Shown piece after piece: positions 46,934 through 55,558 of a stretch of 64,000 bases of DNA. Both the position numbers and the translations under genes were made by a program. The notes below the pieces were generated by a model, which saw nothing but the letters and a program-made list of their open reading frames with translations, did not search any database and was not told where the DNA came from. Numbering within the stretch: the stretch's first letter is position 1; every line of letters starts with the position of its first letter. Source of the DNA: Oceanicella actignis (GTDB lineage: Bacteria > Pseudomonadota > Alphaproteobacteria > Rhodobacterales > Rhodobacteraceae); NCBI RefSeq assembly GCF_008124525.1, contig NZ_VNHJ01000001.1:496001-560000 (forward strand). Direction: 5' to 3'.

Positions 46934-48697
46934 TCAGCCCGCGCCGTCGCGCCGATGCGCCGCCGCAAGGGCGGCGCGGCGCACCTTGCCGTTGGCCGTG
47001 CGCGGCAGCTCGGGCACGAAGATCACCTCGCGCGGGCGCTTGTAGGGAGCCAGGCGCTCGGCGGCGGCGGCAAGGATGGCGTCCGCGTCGGGCGCGGCGC
47101 CGGGGCGCGGCACGACGAAGGCGGCGATGATCTCGAGATCGGCGCGCACGGGCAGCGCGGCGGCGGCGCATTCGGCCACGTCGGGATGGGCGCTCAGCGC
47201 CTCTTCGACCTCGGCGGGGCTGACGCGGTAGCCGAGCGCGTTCATCACCTCGTCGGCGCGGCCCAGATGCGTGACGTAGCCGTCGGCGTCCATGCGCGCC
47301 GCATCGCCGGTCAGGAACCACTCGCCGCGCCAGGGGGCGGGCGCGTTCCAGTAGCCCAGCATCAGCCCCGGATCGCGGCGCGAGACGGCCAGCATTCCGT
47401 CGCTTCCCACGGGAACGGGGGCGCCCGCCTCGTCCAGCACCGCCACGCGCCGGCCCGGCTGCGGGCGCCCCGCCGCGCCCGGGCGCGGCGGCGTGTCGGG
47501 CGAGGAGGAGATGTAGGTCGAGATCTCGCTCATCCCCAGCGCCTCGTAAAGCGCGGTCCCCGTGGCCGCGCGCCAGGCCTCGCGCAGCGCGTCGGGCGCG
47601 CGCTCGCCCGCCGTCAGGCCGTGGCGCAGCGCCGGCATGGCGCGCAGATCGGCGCCGGACTTGAGCAGCTGGCGGTGCACGCCGGGGGCGGCGGCGAAGA
47701 TGGTGGCGCGATGCGCGCGCATCAGCTCGGCCCAGACCGCGGGATTGCGGGGCGCGCCGGGCGCGGCGGCGCGCACCACCGTCGCCGCGCCCGCCGCCCA
47801 GGGGTCGGTCAGCCCGGCGCCCAGCGTGTAGGTCCAGTTGAAGGCGCCGGCATGCAGCATCACGTCGTCGGGGGTCAGCCCATACCAGCCCCGCCACATC
47901 ATGCGCCGCGCCCAGGCGCTGCGATGGGCGTGCAGCACGCCCTTGGGCGCGCCCGTGGCGCCCGAGGTGAAGATCATGAAGGCGGGGTCGTCGGCGGCGG
48001 TGTCGGCGAAATCGCCGACGGGCGCGCGCAGAAGGGCGGCCATCTCGGCATCGCCCAGCGCCGGCGGCGCCGCCCCCGCCAGCCCGGCGCAGGCCGCGTC
48101 CAGCTCGCCGCGCAGCGCATCGGCGCAGAGGATCGCCGCCGGCTCGGCCGCCGCGATCAGCCGCGCCAGCTCGGACGCGGTCAGCTGCTCGGATGTGGGC
48201 ACGGGAACCAGCCCCGCGCCCGCGGCGCCGAAGAACATCAGCGCAAAGCGCGGCTCGTTGCCCAGCCGCAAGAGCACCCGCGCGCCCGGCGCAAGGCCGA
48301 GGCGGCGCAGCCCCTCGGCCGCGCGGCGCACGCTCTCGCGCAGGCGCCCGTAGCTCCAGCGCTCGGCGCCGTCGGGGCCGATGGCGGTCAGCGCGATCTT
48401 GGCGTCGGGGGCGGGGCCGGCGCCGGGCAGGCCCGGCCCCTCGAGCGTGTGCCGCGCCATGTTGAAGCGCCCGGGGCAGGGGGGCGGCGGCCCCAGATCG
48501 AACAGCGAGACGCGCAGCGGCGGGCGCCCGGCGCCGGGCGGATCGCCGGACGCGGCGCGAGGCCCGGCATCGGGGCCGCCGGCGCGGGCGGGCTCGCGCC
48601 CCGCATCGGGGGGCGGGTCGGCGTCGGCTGCGGGACCGTTTTCGGGGCCGCCATCCGGGCCGGCTTGCGGGTGGGGGGGGATGGTTCGCGCGCTCAT
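46934..48697 (-). CDS. Acyl-CoA ligase of the ANL superfamily (benzoate/medium-chain type)
   Basis: A 587-residue AMP-forming ligase that activates a carboxylic acid as CoA thioester. Motifs: MIFTSGATGAPKGVLHAHRS (phosphate loop), ALGMSEIS, FLTGDAARMDADGYVTHLGRADEVMNALGYRVSP (hinge) and the catalytic lysine in RTANGKVRRAAL. An N-terminal stretch of about 60 Pro/Gly/Ala-rich residues, coded through eight consecutive G/C bases, precedes the enzyme domain and is unusual; the true start might be later. Divergent from the XRE-cupin regulator, which is a likely regulator. Confidence 0.85.
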   Translation of the reverse strand: MSARTIPPHPQAGPDGGPENGPAADADPPPDAGREPARAGGPDAGPRAASGDPPGAGRPPLRVSLFDLGPPPPCPGRFNMARHTLEGPGLPGAGPAPDAKIALTAIGPDGAERWSYGRLRESVRRAAEGLRRLGLAPGARVLLRLGNEPRFALMFFGAAGAGLVPVPTSEQLTASELARLIAAAEPAAILCADALRGELDAACAGLAGAAPPALGDAEMAALLRAPVGDFADTAADDPAFMIFTSGATGAPKGVLHAHRSAWARRMMWRGWYGLTPDDVMLHAGAFNWTYTLGAGLTDPWAAGAATVVRAAAPGAPRNPAVWAELMRAHRATIFAAAPGVHRQLLKSGADLRAMPALRHGLTAGERAPDALREAWRAATGTALYEALGMSEISTYISSSPDTPPRPGAAGRPQPGRRVAVLDEAGAPVPVGSDGMLAVSRRDPGLMLGYWNAPAPWRGEWFLTGDAARMDADGYVTHLGRADEVMNALGYRVSPAEVEEALSAHPDVAECAAAALPVRADLEIIAAFVVPRPGAAPDADAILAAAAERLAPYKRPREVIFVPELPRTANGKVRRAALAAAHRRDGAG

Positions 48698-48816
48698 GCC
48701 CCCTTGGTAGCGCGCCGGCGGCGCGCGCGAAAGACGGTCCGCGCAAGGGGCGCCTCATGCCCGGACTCGTCATCGCGCCCGGCATGGACTACAACGCGCG
48801 GCGAAGGAGCCGGACC

Positions 48817-49440
48817 ATGACCGATCGTCAACCCTCGCTCATCCAGATCGCCACGCGCCGCGCCGAGGCGTCGCCCCTTGCCCCGCTGCGTCTTGGCGAG
48901 CGCGTGCGCCAGATCCGCAAGGCGCATGGCTGGACGCTGGAAGAGGCCGCGCGGCGCGCGGGGCTGGCGCGCTCGACCCTGTCCAAGATCGAGAACGAGC
49001 AGATGTCGCCCACCTTCGACGCCGTGCAGAAGCTGGCGCGCGGGCTGGGCATCGACGTGCCGCAGCTGTTCGCCCCCGCGCCCGGCGACAGGGCGCTGGC
49101 GCGCCGCGCCGTCACGCGCGCCGGCGCGGGCGAGCCGCACCCCACCCGCACCTACGAGCATTTCCTGCTGGCGCCCGAGATCAGCCGCAAGAAGATGCTG
49201 CCCTATCGCGCCGTGGTGCGCGCCCGCTCGATCGAGGAATTCGACGGCTGGGTGCGCCATTCGGGCGAGGAGTTCCTGTTCGTGCTGTCGGGCGCGGTGC
49301 GCCTGTTCACCGAGTTCTACGAGCCCGTCGACCTGGGCGAGGGCGACAGCGTCTATTACGACGCCGGGATGGGGCACAACGTGGTGTCGATCTCGGAGGA
49401 GGACGCGCAGATCCTCTGGGTCACGTCCCTGACGGGCTGA
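48817..49440 (+). CDS. XRE-type regulator with C-terminal cupin domain
   Basis: A 207-residue transcription factor: helix-turn-helix at about 25-80 (LGERVRQIRKAHGWTLEEAARRAGLARSTLSKIE, split by helices) and a cupin at about 140-205 (HSGEEFLFVLSGAVRLF, GEGDSVYYDAGMGHNVVS) expected to bind a small ligand. AAGGAG at 48804-48809 lies seven bases before ATG 48817, which rules out upstream ATGs. It is divergent from the acyl-CoA ligase gene, 119 bases apart. Its last 20 bases overlap the convergent amidotransferase gene. Confidence 0.9.
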   Translation: MTDRQPSLIQIATRRAEASPLAPLRLGERVRQIRKAHGWTLEEAARRAGLARSTLSKIENEQMSPTFDAVQKLARGLGIDVPQLFAPAPGDRALARRAVTRAGAGEPHPTRTYEHFLLAPEISRKKMLPYRAVVRARSIEEFDGWVRHSGEEFLFVLSGAVRLFTEFYEPVDLGEGDSVYYDAGMGHNVVSISEEDAQILWVTSLTG

Positions 49441-50182
49441 CCGCCGGGCCTGACGGGCCGGGCGCCGGCGCGTGCGCGCGCAGGAACATGCGCTCGAGCA
49501 GCGCCCGCAGCCAGGCCTTGAGCGCGGGGTCGTGGCGCGCGAAATCGGCGTCGAGCCGCGCGGGGTCCGAGACGCCGGGGCGGCCGAAATAGTCGGCCAG
49601 CTCGCGCTTCCACGCCTCGAGAATGGCGGGCGTCACCTCGGGGTGGAACTGCAGCGCCAGCGCCGAGCCGATCGCGTAGGCCTGGTTGGGCCAGACCTCG
49701 CCGCGCGCCAGCAGCGTCGCGCCGGGCGGAAGCGCGAAGCCCTGCGCGTTGCCCGACAGCGCCATGAAGCCCGGCGGGAACAGCCCCGCGCCCTCGGCCG
49801 TCGGGACGACCGGATGAAAGCCCAGCGCCACGCGCCCCTCGGGATGCGGCCCGACCCTGGCGCCCAGCGCGTCGGCCAGCAGCTGCGCGCCCAGGCAGAT
49901 CGCCAGCAGCGGGCGCCCCAGCGCCAGCATCCCGCGCGCGAAGGCCTGCTCGTCGCGCATCCACGGCAGCGAGTCGGCGTCGGTGACCATCTGCGGCCCG
50001 CCCATGATCATGGCGCCGTCGAAGTCGCACGGATCGGGCGTCGGCTCGCCCCGCCAGGGCGAGACGACATGCAGCCGCGCCCCGCGCGCGCGCAGATGGG
50101 CGCGCGCGGCGTCCTCCTCGGGATCGTCGTGATGGGCGATGACGCAGATGCGCGGCCCGCCCGACGCGGCCGCCGCGCTCAT
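49421..50182 (-). CDS. Class I glutamine amidotransferase domain protein
   Basis: A 253-residue protein with the amidotransferase triad: nucleophile Cys in LLAICLGAQLLADALGARV, and His/Glu in ALQFHPEVTPAI. The oxyanion strand is MIMGGPQMVTD. It resembles stand-alone GMP-synthase-like amidotransferases of unknown substrate. Start 50182 overlaps the bdhA stop as ATGA, so the two are translated from one message. The 3' end overlaps the XRE-cupin gene by 20 bases. Confidence 0.87.
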   Translation of the reverse strand: MSAAAASGGPRICVIAHHDDPEEDAARAHLRARGARLHVVSPWRGEPTPDPCDFDGAMIMGGPQMVTDADSLPWMRDEQAFARGMLALGRPLLAICLGAQLLADALGARVGPHPEGRVALGFHPVVPTAEGAGLFPPGFMALSGNAQGFALPPGATLLARGEVWPNQAYAIGSALALQFHPEVTPAILEAWKRELADYFGRPGVSDPARLDADFARHDPALKAWLRALLERMFLRAHAPAPGPSGPAVSPSGT

Positions 50183-50964
50183 AGCGCCGTCCAGCCGCCG
50201 TCGACCGAGATGGTCGTGCCGGTGATCTGCTCGGCCGCGTCCGAGCACAGGAAGGCCGCGACGCCGCCGATCTGCTCGACCGTGGCGAAGCGCTTCGAGG
50301 GCTGACGCTCGAGCAGAACCTCGCGGATGACCGTCTCGCGGTCCATGCCGTATTTCTCCATCGTGTCGGGGATCTGCGCCTCGACCAGCGGGGTCAGCAC
50401 ATAGCCCGGGCAGATGGCGTTGGCGGTGATGGGCTCTTCGGCGGTCTCGAGCGCGGTCACCTTGGTCAGCCCCACCACGCCATGCTTGGCCGCCACATAG
50501 GCCGACTTGAAGGGCGAGGCCGTCAGCCCATGCGCCGAGGCGATGTTGATCACCCGCCCCCAGCCCGCCTTGCGCATCAGCGGCAGCGCCGCGGCGGTGG
50601 TGTGGAAGGCCGAGCTCAGATTGATCGCCAGGATGGCGTTCCACTTCTCGACCGGGAATTCCTCGATGCGGGCGACGTGCTGGATGCCGGCGTTGTTGAC
50701 CAGGATGTCGGCGCCGCCCAGCGCCTCGGCCGCGCGCGTCACCAGCGCGCGGCACTGCGCGGGGTCCGACATGTCGGCCTGGACGTAGATCACCCGTGCG
50801 CCCGTCTCCTCGGACAGCGCGCGCGCCAGGGCGTGGTCCTCTTCGCGGTCGGTGAACGAGTTGATCGCCACCTGCGCGCCCAGCTTCGCCAGCTCGCGCG
50901 CGACGCCAAGGCCGATGCCCGAATTCGATCCGGTCACGATCGCCGTCTTGCCCTTGAGATTCAT
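50179..50964 (-). CDS. bdhA: 3-hydroxybutyrate dehydrogenase
   Basis: A 261-residue short-chain dehydrogenase that interconverts 3-hydroxybutyrate and acetoacetate, usually in polyhydroxybutyrate turnover. Motifs: VTGSNSGIGLG (NAD), NNAGIQHVARIEEFPVEKW, catalytic SAHGL and YVAAKHGVVG. The sequence NNAGIQHV and the AYVAAKHG block are strongly characteristic of this enzyme among SDRs. GGAG eight bases before the ATG. First gene of a pair with the amidotransferase. Upstream lies a minus-strand terminator and small RNA. Confidence 0.92.
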   Translation of the reverse strand: MNLKGKTAIVTGSNSGIGLGVARELAKLGAQVAINSFTDREEDHALARALSEETGARVIYVQADMSDPAQCRALVTRAAEALGGADILVNNAGIQHVARIEEFPVEKWNAILAINLSSAFHTTAAALPLMRKAGWGRVINIASAHGLTASPFKSAYVAAKHGVVGLTKVTALETAEEPITANAICPGYVLTPLVEAQIPDTMEKYGMDRETVIREVLLERQPSKRFATVEQIGGVAAFLCSDAAEQITGTTISVDGGWTAL

Positions 50965-51080
50965 CCTCGCCGCTCCGATCTTGCCTTCGGGGCGCCCGCC
51001 CCGTTCGCGCCCGGCGCGCGCCGGGCCCCTGCGCCCATCTGGTAGCGCGGCGCGGCGCGGTTGACGAGGGGCGGCGCATC

Positions 51081-51107
51081 AAAAAAACGCCCTCCGAAGA
51101 GGGCGTT
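51081..51107 (-). terminator. Intrinsic terminator with T7 tract
   Basis: On the minus strand AACGCCCTC-TTCG-GAGGGCGTT, a 9-bp stem with a UUCG tetraloop, followed by seven T (51081-51087 read as A on the plus strand; the last two T pair in the stem). It is the only textbook terminator with a long T run in the window, and it terminates leftward transcription. Confidence 0.88.
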
Positions 51108-51154
51108 GAGTATTTGAGGCAGGTTTCATACAGGCAAGAAACCTATCGAGCAGT
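51081..51154 (-). ncRNA. Candidate small RNA with own promoter and terminator
   Basis: An AT-rich island inside very GC-rich sequence. On the minus strand a promoter (51161-51190) is followed by about 74 bases with two hairpins. The first is AGGTTTC/GAAACCT (7 bp, 10-base loop, 51121-51144). A short single-stranded CUCAAAUACUC comes next. The second is the terminator hairpin. No open frame of any size starts here, and no minus-strand protein gene lies close upstream to explain the terminator. It sits just upstream of bdhA. Not recognised as a known RNA family. 5' end is predicted only. Confidence 0.55.
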
Positions 51155-51160
51155 GATGAC

Positions 51161-51190
51161 AAGATACGTAAACAAGACCCTGCGGCGCAA
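51161..51190 (-). promoter_or_regulatory. Promoter of the candidate small RNA
   Basis: Minus strand TTGCGC (51185-51190), 18-base spacer, TATCTT (51161-51166), predicted start near 51154. Each hexamer keeps four of the six consensus bases. Confidence 0.4.
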
Positions 51191-51263
51191 GCCGAAAGTT
51201 TGCGCCCGCCCCCTGCGCGGGGTTAGGTTGCGCCCCGGCGCGGCGCACAGAGGCGAGGCGAGG

Positions 51264-53063
51264 ATGCAGGGAATGGGGTTCCTGGCGGCGGCGACGCTAG
51301 GTCTTGCGGCGCTGATCGGCGCGGCGGCGCAGGCGGCGCCCGCGCATGGCATCGCCATGCATGGCGCGCCGGCGCTCGAGCCGGGCTTTCGCGCCTTGCC
51401 CTACGCCAATCCCGAGGCGCCCAAGGGCGGGCGAATCGTGTTCGGCGAGGTGGGCGGATTCGATTCGCTCAACCCCTACATCGTCAAGGGCCGCGCGCCC
51501 TGGGCGGTGCGCACGCTGACGGTGGAATCGCTCATGGGCCGCAGCTGGGACGAACCCTTCTCGCTCTACGGCCTTCTGGCCGAAAGCGTCGAGACCCCGC
51601 CCGACCGCTCATGGGTCGCCTTCACCCTGCGCCCCGAGGCGCGCTTCTCGGACGGCAGCCCGGTGACGCTCGACGACGTGGTCTGGTCCATGCGCACGCT
51701 GGGCGAGCAGGGGCTGCCGGGGTTCCGGTCCTCGTGGCGCAAGGTCTCGGCGGTCGAGCGGCTGGGCCCGCGCACGGTGCGCTTCCGCTTCTCCGAGCCC
51801 GACCGCGAAATGCCCCTGATCCTGGGCCTGCGCCCGATCCTGAAGAAGGACCGCTTCGCCGGGCGCGACTTCGCCCAGACCACGCTCGAGCCGCTGATCG
51901 GCTCGGGGCCCTATGTGGTCGAGGCCTTCGAGCCGGGGCGCTTCATCTCGTTCCGCCGCAACCCGGACTATTGGGGCGCGCATCTGGGCCTGAACGCCGG
52001 CCGGCACAATTTCGACGAGGTGCGCTACGAGTATTTCAAGGACGACAACGCCCGCTTCGAGGCCTTCAAGGCCGGGCTGGTCACCATCTTCCGCGAAAGC
52101 GACCCGGTGCGCTGGGCGCAGGGCTACGACTTTGCGGCCGTGCGCGAGGGGCTGGTGGTGAAGGAAGAGATCCCCAACGGCCGCCCCAGCGGCATGACGG
52201 GCTTCGTCTTCAACACGCGCCGCCCGCCCTTCGACGATCGCCGGGTGCGCCAGGCGCTGGCGCTGGCCTTCGATTTCGAATGGATCAACCGCACCCTGCA
52301 TGGCGGCGCCTATGAGCGCATCCACAGCTTCTTCGGCAATTCCGAGCTGGGCTTTCGCGGCCCCCTCGGCGCGGACGAGGCGCGGATACTGGGGCCGCAC
52401 GCCGCCGCGCTGGCGCCCGAGGCGCGCAGCGGCGCCTTCGCCTGGCCGCGCAGCGACGGATCGGGGCGCAACCGGGCCAATCTGCGCCGCGCGCGCGACC
52501 TGCTGGCCGAAGCGGGCTGGCGCGTGCGCGACGGGGTTCTGCGCGACGCCGACGGGCGCCCGCTGCGTTTCGAGATCCTGCTCTCGGGGCCGCAATACGA
52601 GGCCGCCGCCGCCGTCTTCGCCGACGCGCTGCGGGTGCTGGGCGTCGAGGCGCGGCTGCGCGTGGTCGATCCGGCGCAGTATCAGCAGCGGCTGACGCAT
52701 TACGACTACGACATGATCGTGGCGGGTTGGGCCATGTCGCTCAGCCCCGGCAACGAGCAGCGCTTCTACTGGGGGCGCGAGGGGGTGCGCCAGCCGGGCA
52801 CGCGCAACTACATGGGCGTGGACGATCCGGCGGTCGAGGCGGCGGTGGACGCGCTTCTGGCCGCCGAGGATCGCCCGACCTTCGTCGCGGCCGCCCGGGC
52901 GCTCGACAGGGCGCTGACCACGGGGGTGTATGTGATCCCGCTGTGGCGCTCGCCGGTCTCGCGACTGGCGCACCGGGCCGATCTGCGCCACCCCGAGCGG
53001 CTGCCCCTTTACGGCGACTGGACCGGATTCCTGCCCGACGTCTGGTGGCAGGAGCCGCGCTGA
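51264..53063 (+). CDS. ABC transporter substrate-binding protein, family 5 (peptide/YejA-like)
   Basis: A 599-residue periplasmic binding protein. Sec signal at 1-27 (LAALIGAAAQAAPA). The mature part starts HGIAMHGAPALEPGFRALPYANPEAPKGGRI, matching YejA-type proteins, and the SBP-5 motif is present around LEPLIGSGPYVV and FRRNPDYWG. It should bind oligopeptides or microcin-like compounds for import. No permease or ATPase gene follows on this strand within the window, so it is an orphan or pairs with genes elsewhere. GAGG upstream of ATG 51264; the frame upstream is the AT-rich small-RNA region. Confidence 0.88.
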   Translation: MQGMGFLAAATLGLAALIGAAAQAAPAHGIAMHGAPALEPGFRALPYANPEAPKGGRIVFGEVGGFDSLNPYIVKGRAPWAVRTLTVESLMGRSWDEPFSLYGLLAESVETPPDRSWVAFTLRPEARFSDGSPVTLDDVVWSMRTLGEQGLPGFRSSWRKVSAVERLGPRTVRFRFSEPDREMPLILGLRPILKKDRFAGRDFAQTTLEPLIGSGPYVVEAFEPGRFISFRRNPDYWGAHLGLNAGRHNFDEVRYEYFKDDNARFEAFKAGLVTIFRESDPVRWAQGYDFAAVREGLVVKEEIPNGRPSGMTGFVFNTRRPPFDDRRVRQALALAFDFEWINRTLHGGAYERIHSFFGNSELGFRGPLGADEARILGPHAAALAPEARSGAFAWPRSDGSGRNRANLRRARDLLAEAGWRVRDGVLRDADGRPLRFEILLSGPQYEAAAAVFADALRVLGVEARLRVVDPAQYQQRLTHYDYDMIVAGWAMSLSPGNEQRFYWGREGVRQPGTRNYMGVDDPAVEAAVDALLAAEDRPTFVAAARALDRALTTGVYVIPLWRSPVSRLAHRADLRHPERLPLYGDWTGFLPDVWWQEPR

Positions 53064-53177
53064 GCGCCCGGCGCCGCTGGCGGGGGGCGTCGCCATCGCC
53101 CTTGCCGCGCCCGCGGCGGGCGGCGCATGATTGCAATGCGGAGATGAGGCGGTTCGGCGCCCGCCGCGCCCGCGCGG

Positions 53178-53801
53178 TCAGCTCGTCAGCAGCCCGATGG
53201 CCAGCGTCCACATCAGCGCGCCCACGCCCAGATCCAGCCAGCGCCAGGCCTGCGGGCGCGCGAAAAGCGGCGCCAGCGCCCGCGCCCCGTAGCCCAGCGC
53301 GAAGAAGAAGGCGAAGGACGCCGTCACCGCCCCCGCCCCGAAGGACAGCCGCTCGGCGCCCGCGTAGCGCGCGCCCACGGCGCCGATCAGCGCCAGCGTG
53401 TCCAGATACACATGCGGGTTGAGCCAGGTCAGCGCCAGCGTCGCCCCAAGCGCCGCGCGCAGCGGCATCGCCGCGCCCTGCGCCATCGCCAGCGCCGAGG
53501 GGCGCAGCGCCGCGCGCAGCCGCATGGCGCCGTAGGCCAGAAGGAAGGCCGCGCCGCCCAGCGTCATCGCCCGCTCGATCCACGGATGGGCCGCGGCCAG
53601 CGCCCCGAAGCCGCCGACCCCCGCCGCGATCAGGAGCGCGTCGGACAGCGCGCAGGTCAGGCAGATCCAGAACACATGCTCGCGCCGCAGGCCCTGGCGC
53701 AGGACGAAGGCGTTCTGCGCGCCGATCGCCAGGATCAGGCTGATGCCGACGCCAAAGCCCGTCGCCGCCGCCGCCAGGGCCGCCTCGGCCGCCGCGCCCA
53801 C
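53178..53801 (-). CDS. LysE/ArgO family amino-acid exporter
   Basis: A 207-residue membrane protein with about six helices. The family N-terminus ISLILAIGAQNAFVLRQGLRREHVFWI and the middle motif LTWLNPHVYLDTLALIG are diagnostic of ArgO/LysE exporters of basic amino acids. It begins with GTG at 53801, four bases before the end of the DUF502 gene's 3' side, same strand, so it is probably the second gene of that pair. Convergent with the binding-protein gene. Confidence 0.9.
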   Translation of the reverse strand: MGAAAEAALAAAATGFGVGISLILAIGAQNAFVLRQGLRREHVFWICLTCALSDALLIAAGVGGFGALAAAHPWIERAMTLGGAAFLLAYGAMRLRAALRPSALAMAQGAAMPLRAALGATLALTWLNPHVYLDTLALIGAVGARYAGAERLSFGAGAVTASFAFFFALGYGARALAPLFARPQAWRWLDLGVGALMWTLAIGLLTS

Positions 53802-53805
53802 GCGC

Positions 53806-54531
53806 TCAGCCCTTGCCGCCGCGGCGCGCGGCGGTCCGCGGCGCGGCGCGGCGCGCGGCGGCCGCGCGCTCCTGCGCGGTGGGCGGGCTGACGAGCCCGG
53901 CCGAGATGACCAGCTTGGCCGCCTCTTCGACCGTCATGTCCAGGATCACCACCTGGCTGCGCGGCACGAACAGCAGAAAGCCCGAGGTGGGGTTGGGCGT
54001 GGTGGGCAGGAACACGCTCAGCATCGGCTCGCCGGCGGGGGCGGCCTCGGCGATCTCGCCGCGCGTCTCGGTCGAGATGAAGGCGATCGCCCACAGGCCC
54101 TTGCGCGGATACTCGATCAGGCAGGCCTGCTTGAACGAGGTCTGCGACTGGCTCAGCACCGTTTCCACGATCTGCTTGAGCGCGTTGTAGATCGAACGCA
54201 CGATCGGCATGCGCTCGACCCAGTCCTCGGCCAGGTGCACCAGCTGGCGGCCGAACAGGTTCTTGGTCAGATAGCCGACCACGGCGGTGAACAGGATGAA
54301 CACCAGCACGCCGAAGCCGGGAATGTCGACGCCGATATAGGTCGAGGGGTTGTAGGCCGCGGGCACCCACGGCACGATCTTGCCGTCGACGAAGGTGATG
54401 ACCGTCCAGATCAGGTAGATGGTCAGCAGCGTGGGCGCCACCACCACCAGCCCGGTCAGGAAGTTGCCGCGCATGCGCTGCCAGAAGCCGCGCCGGGGCG
54501 CCTTGCGCCCTTTCGCGTTGCGTGCCGCCAT
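53806..54531 (-). CDS. DUF502 membrane protein
   Basis: A 241-residue inner-membrane protein: two helices near the N-terminus (FLTGLVVVAPTLLTIYLIWTVI and FGVLVFILFTAVVGYLT), then the family blocks RMPIVRSIYNALKQIVETV, YPRKGLWAIAFIST and FLPTTPNPTSGFLLFVP, and an Ala/Arg-rich end. Function unknown; related plant proteins (LCV/COV1) affect vesicle or cell-wall processes. GGAGAG lies before ATG 54531. LysE-type gene follows four bases later. Confidence 0.88.
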   Translation of the reverse strand: MAARNAKGRKAPRRGFWQRMRGNFLTGLVVVAPTLLTIYLIWTVITFVDGKIVPWVPAAYNPSTYIGVDIPGFGVLVFILFTAVVGYLTKNLFGRQLVHLAEDWVERMPIVRSIYNALKQIVETVLSQSQTSFKQACLIEYPRKGLWAIAFISTETRGEIAEAAPAGEPMLSVFLPTTPNPTSGFLLFVPRSQVVILDMTVEEAAKLVISAGLVSPPTAQERAAAARRAAPRTAARRGGKG

Positions 54532-54601
54532 TCGTCTCTCCGATGTCCGGCCGCGTTCGCACACGCGGCCCACGCGCGCCCGCCCTGGGCGCGTCCGCTA
54601 A

Positions 54602-55543
54602 CTAATAGCCCTGCGCGCGATCGACAACATGCAAGGGCGGCGCGCCGCGGGCGATGCGCCCGATCTGCGCGACCAGCGCCTCGGCGGCGGTGTCGGGCCG
54701 CGTGGCCGAGGCGATGTGCGGCGTCACCAGAACGCGCGGATGGGTCCAGTAGGGATGCTCGGGGGGCAGGGGCTCGTGGCGGAAGACGTCCAGCGTCGCA
54801 TGCGCCACATGCCCCGAATCGAGCGCGGCCAGAAGCGCGTCGTCGTCGATCAGCGCCCCGCGGCCCGGATTGACGATGGCCGCGCCGCGCGGCAGCAGCG
54901 CCAGGCGCCGCGCGTCCATGATGCCGGCGGTCGCCGGGGTCGCCGGCAGCAGCAGAACCGCGATCTGCGCCGCGCGCAAGGTCTCTTCCAGCCCCTCGGG
55001 GCCGGCGCGGCAGATCACGCCCGGCACGTCGCGCAGGCGCCGCGACCAGCCATGCACCACGAAGCGCAGCCGCGCCAGCGCCTCGGCCGCCGCCGCGCCC
55101 AGCTCGCCCAGCCCCAGCACGGCCACATGGCGCTGACGCGCCAGGGGCGGCGGGGTCGGGTCCCAGCGCCCGGGCGGGGCGAACAGGTGCGCGTCCATGC
55201 CCAGGTGGATCCGCATCACGTGACCGACGACGTATTCCGTCATGCCCTCGGTCATGCCGCGCTCGACCATGCGCGCAAGCGGCGCCTTGAGCGTCGGATT
55301 GGCCAGCAGCGCCTCGACCCCGGCCCACATGCTCAGCGCCGCGCGCAGGTTGACGTAGGGGCCGAAGTCGCGCACCGGCCCCTTGGGATCGACGATCATC
55401 ACGTCCACCGCCGCCGGATCGACGCGCGCGGGATCGGTCTCGAGCGCAAAGCGCTCGCCCGCGCGCTCGGCCGCCGCGCGCAGCGCCGCGCTCCAGACCT
55501 CGCGATCCTCGGGACGGCCGGCGAAAAGAACCCGAAGCGTCAT
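54602..55543 (-). CDS. ghrA: Glyoxylate/hydroxypyruvate reductase A-like dehydrogenase
   Basis: A 313-residue D-2-hydroxyacid dehydrogenase. NAD(P) motif VLGLGELGAAAAEAL is at about 142-156. Catalytic residues: Arg in NPGRGALIDD, Glu in DVFRHEPLPPEHPYW and His in VTPHIASATRP. It resembles GhrA, which reduces glyoxylate and hydroxypyruvate. It follows rodA by 15 bases on the same strand and may be the last gene of the mre operon. Confidence 0.87.
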   Translation of the reverse strand: MTLRVLFAGRPEDREVWSAALRAAAERAGERFALETDPARVDPAAVDVMIVDPKGPVRDFGPYVNLRAALSMWAGVEALLANPTLKAPLARMVERGMTEGMTEYVVGHVMRIHLGMDAHLFAPPGRWDPTPPPLARQRHVAVLGLGELGAAAAEALARLRFVVHGWSRRLRDVPGVICRAGPEGLEETLRAAQIAVLLLPATPATAGIMDARRLALLPRGAAIVNPGRGALIDDDALLAALDSGHVAHATLDVFRHEPLPPEHPYWTHPRVLVTPHIASATRPDTAAEALVAQIGRIARGAPPLHVVDRAQGY

Positions 55544-55558
55544 CGCATTCCCCCTTGC

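Noticed and set aside
51108-51263. Extending the solute-binding protein to an upstream in-frame start at 51114
   Set aside because: The extra residues would precede the signal peptide and lie within the small-RNA island; 51264 starts a normal Sec signal.
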